Assembly (NCBI RefSeq): GCF_017313275.1
Contig: NZ_JAFLNM010000002.1
Location: forward strand, 482,455 to 546,454
Direction of reading: 5' to 3'
Length of the DNA: 64,000 nt
DNA from: Flagellimonas profundi
GTDB lineage: Bacteria > Bacteroidota > Bacteroidia > Flavobacteriales > Flavobacteriaceae
This document shows, one piece after another, positions 1 through 8,173 of this stretch. Below the pieces are notes generated by a model. It saw only the letters and a list, made by a program, of their open reading frames with translations. It was not told the origin of the DNA and made no database searches. Positions within the stretch are counted from its first letter, which is position 1. Every line of letters begins with the position of its first letter. The position numbers and the translations under genes are program-made.

Positions 1-1069
1 ATTCCTCATTATCGTTGTCTTTACGTTCAACCGTCAATCTCGTGGTCCTTGCAATGCTTTCTGGATAGTTTTCCTGAAGATATACGATCAGTTTTTCCCG
101 GACGTGCACCCTCAAATCCCAGGCAGTAGGGGAATCCTTCGCACTTACTAGCGTTCTTAGCTCTACATAATTGGGCTTGGTATCCGTAACCTGTACCACA
201 TTTACGTTACCGTCCCAGAGATCGGTATTTTTCAATATACGTGTTTGTTCTTCGCGTATTTTATCAAAGGGAACATTGTAATCCACATATAAAAAAACGG
301 TTCCCATAAGTTCCGAGGAGGTTTTGGTCCAGTTCTGGAAAGGTTGGTTGATAAAATAGGGGGTCGGGACGATCAAGCGTCTTTTATCCCAAATGCTCAC
401 CACCACATAGGTTAGCGTAATTTCCTCAATTCGGCCCCATTCACCTTCAACGATCACCACATCATCCAGCTTTATGGGTTGAGCGACCGCTATTTGGATT
501 CCAGCTAAAATGGTACCGATAAATTGCTGGGCAGAAAATCCAATAATGATTCCCGCCACACCTGCAGAGGCAAAAATACTGATGCCCACTTCACGGATTT
601 CCTCAAAACTCATCAACGTAAATCCAATACCAAGTAGCACGATGATGAAAATAAAAATACGTTCCAGAATGGTAAATTGGGTATATACTTTGCGTGCCTT
701 GAGATTGTCGATTTCTCCAATGTCGTAATTGCTGATCACAACTTTTTTAATGATTTTGATCAAAGCGATCATTACCCAGGCCATGGCAAAAATAAAAAGG
801 ATCGTACTCGCTTTTCTGAACCAGAAACCTGCATCCTCAAGACTCAAAATTTCCCTTAGGGCCTTTAATCGGAGCAATACGGAGACAAAAATCAAAATCA
901 AGGGAAATGCCAAGCGTTTAAAAGCACTTTTGGGCAAGAGGTATTTTGGATTTTTGCCCAAACGCTTTAACACTACCGAGGTACTCCAATAGAGAATAAT
1001 GAGCACTAGCAGGGCAACACCCAAGTAGATGAGGGATTCTTTGGAAACATTGTTATAGAAGGACTCCAT
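1..1069 (-). CDS. MscS-family mechanosensitive ion channel (3' end outside window)
   Basis: Reading leftward from an ATG at 1069 gives an open frame to the window edge (about 356 residues, no stop), so the C-terminus is missing. The N-terminal half has several hydrophobic membrane segments. It is followed by the MscS core: a glycine/alanine-rich pore helix (FASAGVAGIIIGFSAQQF) running into the beta domain (QPIKLDDVVIVEGEWGRIEEI). The family forms stretch-activated pores in the inner membrane that release solutes on osmotic downshock; small-conductance channels of this YnaI/YbdG-like size are common in Bacteroidota. It is divergent from hemH with a 145-bp gap. The family call is firm; the gating properties are not known. 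Confidence 0.9.
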   Translation of the reverse strand, partial: MESFYNNVSKESLIYLGVALLVLIILYWSTSVVLKRLGKNPKYLLPKSAFKRLAFPLILIFVSVLLRLKALREILSLEDAGFWFRKASTILFIFAMAWVMIALIKIIKKVVISNYDIGEIDNLKARKVYTQFTILERIFIFIIVLLGIGFTLMSFEEIREVGISIFASAGVAGIIIGFSAQQFIGTILAGIQIAVAQPIKLDDVVIVEGEWGRIEEITLTYVVVSIWDKRRLIVPTPYFINQPFQNWTKTSSELMGTVFLYVDYNVPFDKIREEQTRILKNTDLWDGNVNVVQVTDTKPNYVELRTLVSAKDSPTAWDLRVHVREKLIVYLQENYPESIARTTRLTVERKDNDNEE

Positions 1070-1214
1070 ATTCCAAAAATAAGACAGAAATACCCAAGGA
1101 AGGAAGATTGCTTAAACAAAATCGAGAAACATTATTTCATCATAAGAAAGTATTTTGATGAGGAAAAGGTGAAGTCCACTTCGTGTTGTATTTTAGCGGC
1201 CTAAACTAAAAGCC

Positions 1215-2261
1215 GTGAAAAAAGGAGTTTTATTGGTCAATTTGGGTTCTCCGGATAGCCCTACCGCAAAGGACGTAAAGCCATATTTGGATGAATTTTT
1301 GATGGACGAACGTGTTATTGATGTGAATCCCATTTTGAGGAACATTATCGTTCGCGGAATAATTTTGAACACCCGTCCCAAAAAATCGGCCGAGGCCTAT
1401 TCTAAAATTTGGTGGGAGGAAGGCTCCCCATTGATCATCCTTTCCGAAAGATTTACGGAAAAAGTGCAAAAGCATACAGACCTGCCCGTGGCTCTTGGAA
1501 TGCGTTACGGTTCCATGTCCATTAAAGAAGGATTGCAAGAGTTAAAGGATAAAGGTGTTGATGAGGTCTTCTTGGTGCCCTTGTATCCGCATTATGCCAT
1601 GTCTTCTTATGAAACGGTTGTTGTAAAGGCATTGGAGGTACAACAACAGGATTTTCCGGAAATGCAGGTGACCACATTGCCCGCCTTTTACAGTAACCCG
1701 GATTACATCAAGGTTTTATCAAAAAGTATTGCCGAAGGGCTTAAGGGTTTTGATTACGACCATATCCTTTTCTCTTATCACGGAATTCCCGAAAGGCATA
1801 TCAAAAAATCGGACCCGACCAAGTTCCATTGCCAGTTGAACGGGCAGTGCTGCAAAATCAACTCTGTGGCGCACCATACTTGTTACAGGCACCAATGCTA
1901 CGATACCACCGAATTGGTAAAAAAAGAGCTTGGACTGCCCGAGGATAAAGTGAGCACCTCTTTCCAATCCAGATTGGGCAGTGACCCATGGTTGCAACCC
2001 TTTACGGATAAAGAATTTGAACGATTGGGGAAAGAAGGTGTTAAAAAGTTGGCCGTGATCACCCCGGCATTTGTTAGTGACTGTTTGGAGACCTTGGAGG
2101 AAATCGCCATGGAAGGCAAGGAACAGTTTGAAGAAGCAGGAGGCGGCGATTACATCCACATTCCATGTTTGAACGACCGCGAAGATTGGGCCGAACTTAT
2201 GGCCAAGTGGATAAAGGAATGGGAAGAAAAAGACACTTTGCCCGAAACCAACATCCGATAG
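1215..2261 (+). CDS. hemH: Ferrochelatase
   Basis: 348 residues, full length for the family. It inserts ferrous iron into protoporphyrin IX, the last step of protoheme synthesis. The N-terminus (GVLLVNLGSPDSP) is the family signature, the catalytic histidine is H189 in FSYHGIPERH, and the acidic helix CLETLEEI (around residues 290-297) matches the conserved active-site glutamates. An internal segment is cysteine-rich (C206, C212, C213, C223, C228). Some ferrochelatases bind a [2Fe-2S] cluster through an internal cysteine-rich segment, so a cluster is possible here but unproven. A DUF3050 gene follows 29 bp downstream. HemJ, another late heme enzyme, is encoded at 18.5 kb. Confidence 0.97.
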   Translation: MKKGVLLVNLGSPDSPTAKDVKPYLDEFLMDERVIDVNPILRNIIVRGIILNTRPKKSAEAYSKIWWEEGSPLIILSERFTEKVQKHTDLPVALGMRYGSMSIKEGLQELKDKGVDEVFLVPLYPHYAMSSYETVVVKALEVQQQDFPEMQVTTLPAFYSNPDYIKVLSKSIAEGLKGFDYDHILFSYHGIPERHIKKSDPTKFHCQLNGQCCKINSVAHHTCYRHQCYDTTELVKKELGLPEDKVSTSFQSRLGSDPWLQPFTDKEFERLGKEGVKKLAVITPAFVSDCLETLEEIAMEGKEQFEEAGGGDYIHIPCLNDREDWAELMAKWIKEWEEKDTLPETNIR

Positions 2262-2290
2262 ATCGCAAAAAAAGAGAACAAAAATTTCCT

Positions 2291-3082
2291 ATGAAAACTG
2301 AAAACTTGCAGCAGGAGCTTCAACCCTTGCGTGAACAACTCAGGAACCATCCACTATATGCCCAATTGGAATCGGTTAGTGATATTAAAACCTTTATGGA
2401 GAGCCATGTCTACGCCGTTTGGGATTTCATGTCGCTTCTAAAAGCCTTGCAGCAGCACCTTACATGCGTGGGCTTGCCATGGCATCCAGAAAAGGACACC
2501 TCGGTGGCACGATTCATCAATGAGATCGTATTGGAAGAAGAGAGCGATTTCAACGAGAAAGGAGAAGCAAAAAGCCATTTCGAAATGTACTTGGACGCGA
2601 TGCAAGAGGTACATGCCGATACGGAAAAGGTTTTAGCGATCATTTCTTCTTTTACCGATTTGGAAACTATTTCAGCAAAAATTGAAGCTACCGAACTCGA
2701 TCAGGCAGAAAAGAATTTTCTGCAGTTCACCTTCGAGGTCATCAACAGTCAACAACCACACCTTATAGCCGCTGCCTTTACCTTTGGTCGCGAAGACTTG
2801 ATTCCCGATATGTTCCTGGGCATCATCGAACAATCCGGGGAACATGGTGCCAGCAAGTACAAAAAACTGGAATACTACCTCAAAAGGCATATCGAATTGG
2901 ATGGTGATGAACACGGGCCCTTGGCCTTGCGCATGATCAAGGCCCTATGTGGTTCCGATGACCAAAAATGGAACGATGTACTGGAATACAGCAAGCAGGC
3001 GCTGCACTATCGAATTGAACTTTGGGACAGTATCGCCGAAAAACTAAAAGAGAACAAAGGTAATTTGGTGAATGCGTTGTAG
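2291..3082 (+). CDS. DUF3050 family protein (heme-oxygenase-like fold expected)
   Basis: 263 residues from the ATG at 2291. The open frame reaches back to 2165 but overlaps hemH there, and the upstream residues look non-coding, so 2291 is preferred. The protein is all-helical and soluble, with histidines spaced as in the TenA/heme-oxygenase-like superfamily (HPLYAQL near the N-terminus, MESHVYAVWDFMSLLKAL, then QHLTCVGLPWHP, and EHGPLALRMI near the C-terminus). DUF3050 is placed, from memory, in the heme oxygenase clan; its biochemical role is not established. It lies 29 bp after hemH in the same direction, so a role in heme or porphyrin handling is a reasonable guess. Diiron chemistry is an alternative in this fold. 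Confidence 0.8.
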   Translation: MKTENLQQELQPLREQLRNHPLYAQLESVSDIKTFMESHVYAVWDFMSLLKALQQHLTCVGLPWHPEKDTSVARFINEIVLEEESDFNEKGEAKSHFEMYLDAMQEVHADTEKVLAIISSFTDLETISAKIEATELDQAEKNFLQFTFEVINSQQPHLIAAAFTFGREDLIPDMFLGIIEQSGEHGASKYKKLEYYLKRHIELDGDEHGPLALRMIKALCGSDDQKWNDVLEYSKQALHYRIELWDSIAEKLKENKGNLVNAL

Positions 3083-3138
3083 CTTTGAGTCAGATTTGCT
3101 GTTCACTCTAATATAAAATACAACGAATACCCACTGGC

Positions 3139-4515
3139 ATGGCCAAAATCACCTCTGATGAACTTGGGCAAGAGCCCATTGGAAAAATACTGATCAAACA
3201 GGCCGTACCCGCTTCTATCGGTATTTTGGTGATGTCGCTGAACGTTCTGGTGGACTCTATTTTTGTGGGAAACTGGATAGGTTCCATTGCCATTGCCGCT
3301 ATTAATGTGGTATTGCCCGTATCCTTTTTTATTGCTGCCTTGGGAATGGCCATTGGTATTGGTGGGTCTAGCATTATTTCACGTGCACTGGGTGCCAATA
3401 ATCGGGAAAAGGCCCTCAAAACCTTTGGGAACCAGATTACATTAACCTTATTGGTTACCGTTACCATGGTAGCCCTTGGGCTTTACTACGTTGACAACCT
3501 CATTCCCACCTTTGGAGGCAAAGGTTCCATTTTTGAACCTGCAAAGATTTATTACACCATCATTTTGTACGGGGTTCCTTTCTTGGCACTTTGTATGATG
3601 GGCAATTCCGTAATCCGTGCCGAAGGCAAACCGCGATTTGCCATGATCGCGATGATCATTCCATCCGTAGGTAACCTGCTCATGGACTATATTTTCATCT
3701 ACGTGTTCGATTGGGGCATGCACGGAGCGGCATGGGCAACGACTGTTGGTTATTTGCTTTGCTTCTTTTATGTCTTTTATTTTTTCTTATCGGACAACTC
3801 CGAATTAAAGATCGATGTTTCCCACTTTGGATTGGACCGCCCCATTCTTCGAGAAATCGGTTCGTTGGGATTTGTGACCTTGGCCCGCCAAGCGGTGACC
3901 AGCATCACCTATTTATTGATGAACAATATATTGTTCAATTTGGGGGGAGAGGCCATGGTAGCAGTGTATGCCATTATCGGTAGAATGCTGATGTTCGCCC
4001 TGTTTCCGGTCTTTGGGGTCACACAAGGATTTTTGCCCATTGCTGGATACAATTATGGAGCGGTAAAGTACGATCGTGTAAAGGAATCCATTTATACGGC
4101 TATTAAATATGCGGCTTTGGTCGCCACGGTGGTTTTTGTTTTGCTCATGATATTTCCGGGGGAAATAGCCTCATTATTTTTGAGTGACAGGCCTGGGTTA
4201 TCGCCTGAAGAAATTGAAGCCAATGCCTTTGTTCTGGAGCATATACCCTTAGCCATGCGATTGGTGTTTGCCGCTACGCCTATCATTGCCATACAGTTGA
4301 TCGGGGCAGCTTATTTCCAGGCTATTGGCAAAGCCATTCCTGCCTTATTGTTGACCTTAACACGTCAAGGTTTCTTTTTTATCCCGTTAATATTATTGCT
4401 TCCCAATTTTATGGGTGAAATTGGGGTATGGGTTTCATTTTGCATAGCCGATGTGCTTTCGACCATTGTAACGGGAATTTTTCTTCAAAAAGAAATTAAG
4501 ACTGAACTATCCTAA
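3139..4515 (+). CDS. MATE family efflux transporter
   Basis: 458 residues with about twelve hydrophobic segments in two similar halves, the usual MATE size and layout. The N-terminus (EPIGKILIKQAVPASIGILV) and the segment LVDSIFVGNWIG are typical of the NorM/DinF-like exporter family, which uses a sodium or proton gradient to export drugs and other cations. The substrate cannot be read from the sequence. It starts 56 bp after the DUF3050 gene and could share its transcript. Confidence 0.92.
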   Translation: MAKITSDELGQEPIGKILIKQAVPASIGILVMSLNVLVDSIFVGNWIGSIAIAAINVVLPVSFFIAALGMAIGIGGSSIISRALGANNREKALKTFGNQITLTLLVTVTMVALGLYYVDNLIPTFGGKGSIFEPAKIYYTIILYGVPFLALCMMGNSVIRAEGKPRFAMIAMIIPSVGNLLMDYIFIYVFDWGMHGAAWATTVGYLLCFFYVFYFFLSDNSELKIDVSHFGLDRPILREIGSLGFVTLARQAVTSITYLLMNNILFNLGGEAMVAVYAIIGRMLMFALFPVFGVTQGFLPIAGYNYGAVKYDRVKESIYTAIKYAALVATVVFVLLMIFPGEIASLFLSDRPGLSPEEIEANAFVLEHIPLAMRLVFAATPIIAIQLIGAAYFQAIGKAIPALLLTLTRQGFFFIPLILLLPNFMGEIGVWVSFCIADVLSTIVTGIFLQKEIKTELS

Positions 4516-4567
4516 TGCTTCCTTTTTGATTTAGAATGTTTAATTTGGATGCCCTAACCAAACAGCC

Positions 4568-5665
4568 ATGAATAAAATTGTTCTTATGGGCTTAATTGCA
4601 GTTTTGGCAATGGCCTGCACCGAAAAAACTGAAGAAAAACCCATGTATACCCTGTTTGTTGGAACATATACCGACGGTGACAGCGAGGGCATTTACACCT
4701 ATACTTTCGACGCGAATACAGGTGAGCTTTCCAACAAAAAACTGGCAGCAAAGCTGACCAACCCTTCCTATTTGGCGATTTCGAAGGATAAGAAGAACCT
4801 ATATGCCGTTCAGGAAACAGCCGATTTTGACAGCTTGGGTGGAGGAGTTACTGCCTTTAGTTTGAACATGGGAATTTTGGAACTCCAAAACAGTATGGGA
4901 ACACAAGGGGCCCACCCTTGTCATGTTTCACTTTCCGGGGATGGTCAATTGGCCGTTGCCAACTATACAGGGGGGAATGTTTCCATATTTTCTTTAAATG
5001 ATGACGGTTCACTTGCCGAAAACCCACAAATAATTGATCATAAACCATTGGATTCCGTGAAAACCTCACATGCACATATGGCCCAGTTCAATGCCGATGG
5101 CCTCATGGTAACGGATTTGGGACTGGATGCGGTTAAAAGATATAAGAAAAAAGAGGGAAAGTTTTCCCCAGCAGAGCAATATTCCCTACCGTTTGAAGAT
5201 GGGGCGGGTCCACGACATTTCACCTTTGGTGAAAATGGTCGGCTGTTATATGTCATCAACGAACTGAACAGTACCATTTCGGTTTTTGAAAAAGGGACCA
5301 AGGGTAATTATAAAGAAGTTCAGGTAGTGCCCACCTTGGCGGCCGATTTTGATGGCGAAAGCTTTTGTGCCGACCTTCATTTATCGCCGGATGGCAAATT
5401 TTTATATGGTTCCAACCGTGGTGAAAATACCATTGTGATTTTTGCGGTCGATCCTACTTCAGGGCAATTGGAATTGGTGGGCAGGGAATCCGTTCATGGG
5501 GATTGGCCCAGAAATTTTTCCATGGATCCTACGGGGGAGTTCTTGTTGGTCGCGAATAAAAAGACAAGCAATATTGTGGTTTTCAAAAGAGACAAGGAAA
5601 ATGGGACACTAACTTTTTTGAATGAAATCAATCACCCAAACCCTGTTTGCTTGGTGTTTATGTAA
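4568..5665 (+). CDS. Lactonase-family beta-propeller lipoprotein
   Basis: 365 residues. A lipoprotein signal ends in LAMAC with the lipidated cysteine at C17, so the protein is exported and membrane-anchored. The rest consists of propeller blades of the 6-phosphogluconolactonase/YbhE type (YTLFVGTYTDGDSEGIYTYT, AHPCHVSLSGDG, DGAGPRHFTFGENG, CADLHLSPDGKFLYGSNRG). The cytosolic enzyme of this fold hydrolyses 6-phosphogluconolactone; an exported version more likely acts on another sugar lactone or related ring. That would fit the sugar-oxidising genes elsewhere in the window, but the substrate is unknown. Confidence 0.87.
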   Translation: MNKIVLMGLIAVLAMACTEKTEEKPMYTLFVGTYTDGDSEGIYTYTFDANTGELSNKKLAAKLTNPSYLAISKDKKNLYAVQETADFDSLGGGVTAFSLNMGILELQNSMGTQGAHPCHVSLSGDGQLAVANYTGGNVSIFSLNDDGSLAENPQIIDHKPLDSVKTSHAHMAQFNADGLMVTDLGLDAVKRYKKKEGKFSPAEQYSLPFEDGAGPRHFTFGENGRLLYVINELNSTISVFEKGTKGNYKEVQVVPTLAADFDGESFCADLHLSPDGKFLYGSNRGENTIVIFAVDPTSGQLELVGRESVHGDWPRNFSMDPTGEFLLVANKKTSNIVVFKRDKENGTLTFLNEINHPNPVCLVFM

Positions 5666-5673
5666 AGGTCTCC

Positions 5674-5753
5674 ATGTCATTCTGAGTGTAACGAAGAATC
5701 TCGTGATTAGTCAATAGATACTTCGTCATCCTTTTGAAACGCTCGGTATGACT
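5674..5753. repeat. Single diverged copy of the intergenic inverted-repeat element
   Basis: The left arm GTCATTCTGAGTGTAACGAA and the right end CGCTCGGTATGAC (read on the other strand GTCATACCGAGCG) form an imperfect palindrome of about 80 bp between convergent genes. It belongs to the same family as the large arrays at 23-27 kb. Its position between two gene ends would let it act as a transcript-end hairpin. Confidence 0.7.
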
Positions 5754-5763
5754 TCTAATAAAA

Positions 5764-6858
5764 TTATTTTTTGGCAAGGAAGACGATTACACCTATAACG
5801 GCGATTACAGCAAGTACGGTAAAGAAGATTTTCCAAAAACTATAGGGACGTGTGCCCGAAATTCGTCCGTTTTCCCCGTTGATGAAAAAATTATATTCCT
5901 TGCTGTTGTAACGGTAGGCACTCACATAAACGGGCAATAGAATGTGTTTAAACGTTTCCTCGGTTAATTTCATGTCCATTGAAAGCACACGTTGGGTGTC
6001 GCCGCCAATATCGCGTCTGCACCAAGAATCTGCAATCCCCTTAGCTACTTCTTTGGAATGAAGGTGGCCATCTTTTAAGGGAATAGTATATTTTTCCGTA
6101 ACAAATCCAGAGAGGAACCCACTGTTGAAAGGCTGGAGTTTATTTAAGTCCCAAGAAGCAATTTTGTAAGGAATCCGACCCGTTTTTTGGTGTGAAGCCT
6201 TGATCAATGTATCGTCCACAAAGCCCGAAACCTCTCCGGATGCTGGGTACCATCTCGTTTTTCTGACTCTTTGGGTTACCATTTTGCCGTTAGAATTGCG
6301 GACCCTTCGCGTCTCGTAATAATATTCGCCCCGCTGGCCTGTGTAGGATGCGTACAGTTGTGCATCAAAAGTCCAATAGGGCAAGTATAATCCTTTGGTA
6401 AATTGAGGGTCGAGAGATGCTTTTTTTAAGTTGTTCGGTGCAAACCACAGTCGTTTTACCCAATTTTTAAATATGATAAAGGATTGTTTTTTATCTATTT
6501 GAAAGGGCAAGACCGCACCTGGCAAAATCCAGTTTTCCTTGTAAGCATCTTCGATTACTAAAGGTTGTCCACAATACACACAATGGAGCGATTTGTAATT
6601 TTCCTCTACATGTTGATCGGCACCGCAATTTTTGCAGTGCAGCATGGAAATTTCCTCACTGTGCTTTTGTGCGCCCATTTCCTTTAGGAAAGGGTACAGC
6701 TCCAATTCCTCAAACCCCTTCCCATCCAATGATATGGTTTCCTCATGGCCACAATACTCACAACTGATACTTGTGGTCCCTGGCTTGTATTTTAGTTCTG
6801 CCCCACAATTGGCACAGGCTTTTTTGAGTTCGGTCTTTTGGATTTTCTGTTCTTCCAT
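5764..6858 (-). CDS. Double zinc-ribbon membrane-anchored protein
   Basis: 364 residues. Two CxxC...CxxC zinc ribbons sit at the N-terminus (C15/C18/C33/C36 and C75/C78/C93/C96). A central domain has many aromatic residues (YLPYWTFDAQLYASYTGQRG), and the C-terminus has one membrane helix (about residues 342-362) with a short lysine tail. Annotations often call such proteins 'primosomal protein N-prime-like', but there is no helicase here. The gene lies 79 bp downstream of an SPFH-domain gene on the same strand, a pairing reminiscent of Bacillus YdjG/YdjI, in which a zinc-ribbon membrane protein works with an SPFH protein in envelope-stress response. A similar role here is inference. Confidence 0.72.
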   Translation of the reverse strand: MEEQKIQKTELKKACANCGAELKYKPGTTSISCEYCGHEETISLDGKGFEELELYPFLKEMGAQKHSEEISMLHCKNCGADQHVEENYKSLHCVYCGQPLVIEDAYKENWILPGAVLPFQIDKKQSFIIFKNWVKRLWFAPNNLKKASLDPQFTKGLYLPYWTFDAQLYASYTGQRGEYYYETRRVRNSNGKMVTQRVRKTRWYPASGEVSGFVDDTLIKASHQKTGRIPYKIASWDLNKLQPFNSGFLSGFVTEKYTIPLKDGHLHSKEVAKGIADSWCRRDIGGDTQRVLSMDMKLTEETFKHILLPVYVSAYRYNSKEYNFFINGENGRISGTRPYSFWKIFFTVLAVIAVIGVIVFLAKK

Positions 6859-6863
6859 ATCTT

Positions 6864-6926
6864 CATTCCCGTAAAGGCGGGAATATTGATGGTTTATTGG
6901 ATTCCTGTTTTCATAGGAATGACAGG
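6864..6926. repeat. Paired short palindromes between two co-oriented genes
   Basis: Two hairpins lie side by side: ATTCCCGtaaaggCGGGAAT (6865-6884) and ATTCCTgttttcatAGGAAT (6901-6920), followed by GACAGG. They are related to the widespread bacterial 'TTCCTG...CAGGAATGACA' intergenic palindromes. They fill the gap between the SPFH and zinc-ribbon genes and could modulate read-through or transcript stability. Confidence 0.6.
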
Positions 6927-6937
6927 ATGAAAAATGA

Positions 6938-8074
6938 TTACTCCGTTGGCAAAGGCGGTGGCGTATAGCCTCCCAAGAACGATTTTAATTCTTCCACTTC
7001 TTTCAATGCCGTCCATGCGGACATGCCCTGTTTCCACACCAAACTATCACGGTTAATGGTTCGAGAAGCGAACAGGGATTGCATTTGCTCAAAACTCACT
7101 GGACCATGTTGTGTTCCGTTTGTAGCATAATAATACATGGTTTGTGTTGGCATTGGGGGAGGCACCGCCCCTGTTGGCTGCACAGTTTGTTGAGGTGCAT
7201 TTTGAGCGTTTCCGCCCATCATACCGCCCATTTGTTGGGCCAGGACAAATCCCATTCCCATTCCCATTCCGGCGCCGGCAGTGCCACCTTCGTTCTGGGC
7301 AGCGGCTTCAATGGCCTTGGCTGTTTTGAATTTGGTCAATTTATCCAAGTCAAGTTTATCAATTCTACTGTACTCGAAGATTTCTTTTTTAAGATCCTCG
7401 GGCATGGATACATTTTCGATGTAGAATTTTTCCAAGGAAATACCTACACTTTCAAATTCGGGAGACATTACCTCTCGGCACGTATCCGAAAGCTCGGTGG
7501 TATTGGCCGCATAAAGCTCAATGGGCAAATTGGCTTGGCCAACGGTATTTGTGAATCGCGTAGCGATCAAACTTTTTAAGTGTTCATTGATTTCAAAATT
7601 GGTAAAGTTGCTGTCGGTCCCTACAATATCTTTGATGAATTTTCCAGCATCGGAAATTTTAAAAGCATATGTTCCAAAGGCTCGTATCTCAACCAAACCA
7701 AAACGGTCATCACTTAAGGTAATTGGACTTTTGGTGCCCCATTTCTCGTCGGTAAATAGATGGGTATTTACAAAGTAAATTTCTGCTTTAAAGGGAGAAT
7801 TAAACCCATATTTCCAACCCTTTAAGGTGGCTAAAATGGGCAGGTTTTGGGTAGTAAGCTCATAGGTGCCGGGTTCGAACACATCGGCCAATTGACCCTC
7901 GTTGATGAAAACAGCGGTCTGTCCTTCACGAACGATCAGTTTTGCGCCATTCTTTATTTCATTTTGATACCGTTCGAACCGATAGGCAATGGTATCATCT
8001 GTGTAGTCGAGCCACTCAACAATGTCAATAAACTCATTGCTGAGTTTTTCCTTTATTTTTCCAAAAATATCCAT
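6938..8074 (-). CDS. SPFH-domain protein with C-terminal GYF_2 domain
   Basis: 378 residues. The N-terminal two thirds is an SPFH/Band-7-like domain of the YdjI ('virion core protein-like') type (IVEWLDYTDDTIAYRFER, IKNGAKLIVREGQTAVFINE, FKISDAGKFIKDIVG). A glycine/methionine-rich linker (GAGMGMGMGFVLAQQMGG) follows, then a GYF_2 domain (MYYYATNGTQHGPVSFEQM ... SLVWKQGMSAWTAL, about residues 315-365). SPFH proteins assemble into large membrane-associated scaffolds, and GYF_2 domains usually mediate protein contacts. No signal peptide or clear membrane helix is seen, so membrane recruitment through the downstream zinc-ribbon membrane protein is plausible. Confidence 0.82.
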   Translation of the reverse strand: MDIFGKIKEKLSNEFIDIVEWLDYTDDTIAYRFERYQNEIKNGAKLIVREGQTAVFINEGQLADVFEPGTYELTTQNLPILATLKGWKYGFNSPFKAEIYFVNTHLFTDEKWGTKSPITLSDDRFGLVEIRAFGTYAFKISDAGKFIKDIVGTDSNFTNFEINEHLKSLIATRFTNTVGQANLPIELYAANTTELSDTCREVMSPEFESVGISLEKFYIENVSMPEDLKKEIFEYSRIDKLDLDKLTKFKTAKAIEAAAQNEGGTAGAGMGMGMGFVLAQQMGGMMGGNAQNAPQQTVQPTGAVPPPMPTQTMYYYATNGTQHGPVSFEQMQSLFASRTINRDSLVWKQGMSAWTALKEVEELKSFLGGYTPPPLPTE

Positions 8075-8173
8075 GGTAGTGTTTTTAGTTTATCCGATGT
8101 TTAATTTATAAAAAAAGAAGATTGCTTCACTTAGATTAGTGTAAAATGACAGAGGATTGTTACAGATGGTATA

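Noticed and set aside
2165..2290. Upstream extension of the DUF3050 gene
   Set aside because: These 42 codons overlap the end of hemH and lack family similarity; the ATG at 2291 gives the expected start.
7079..7579. Plus-strand frame of 166 codons with many histidines and prolines
   Set aside because: It is antisense to the Gly/Met-rich linker of the SPFH gene, which explains the odd composition.
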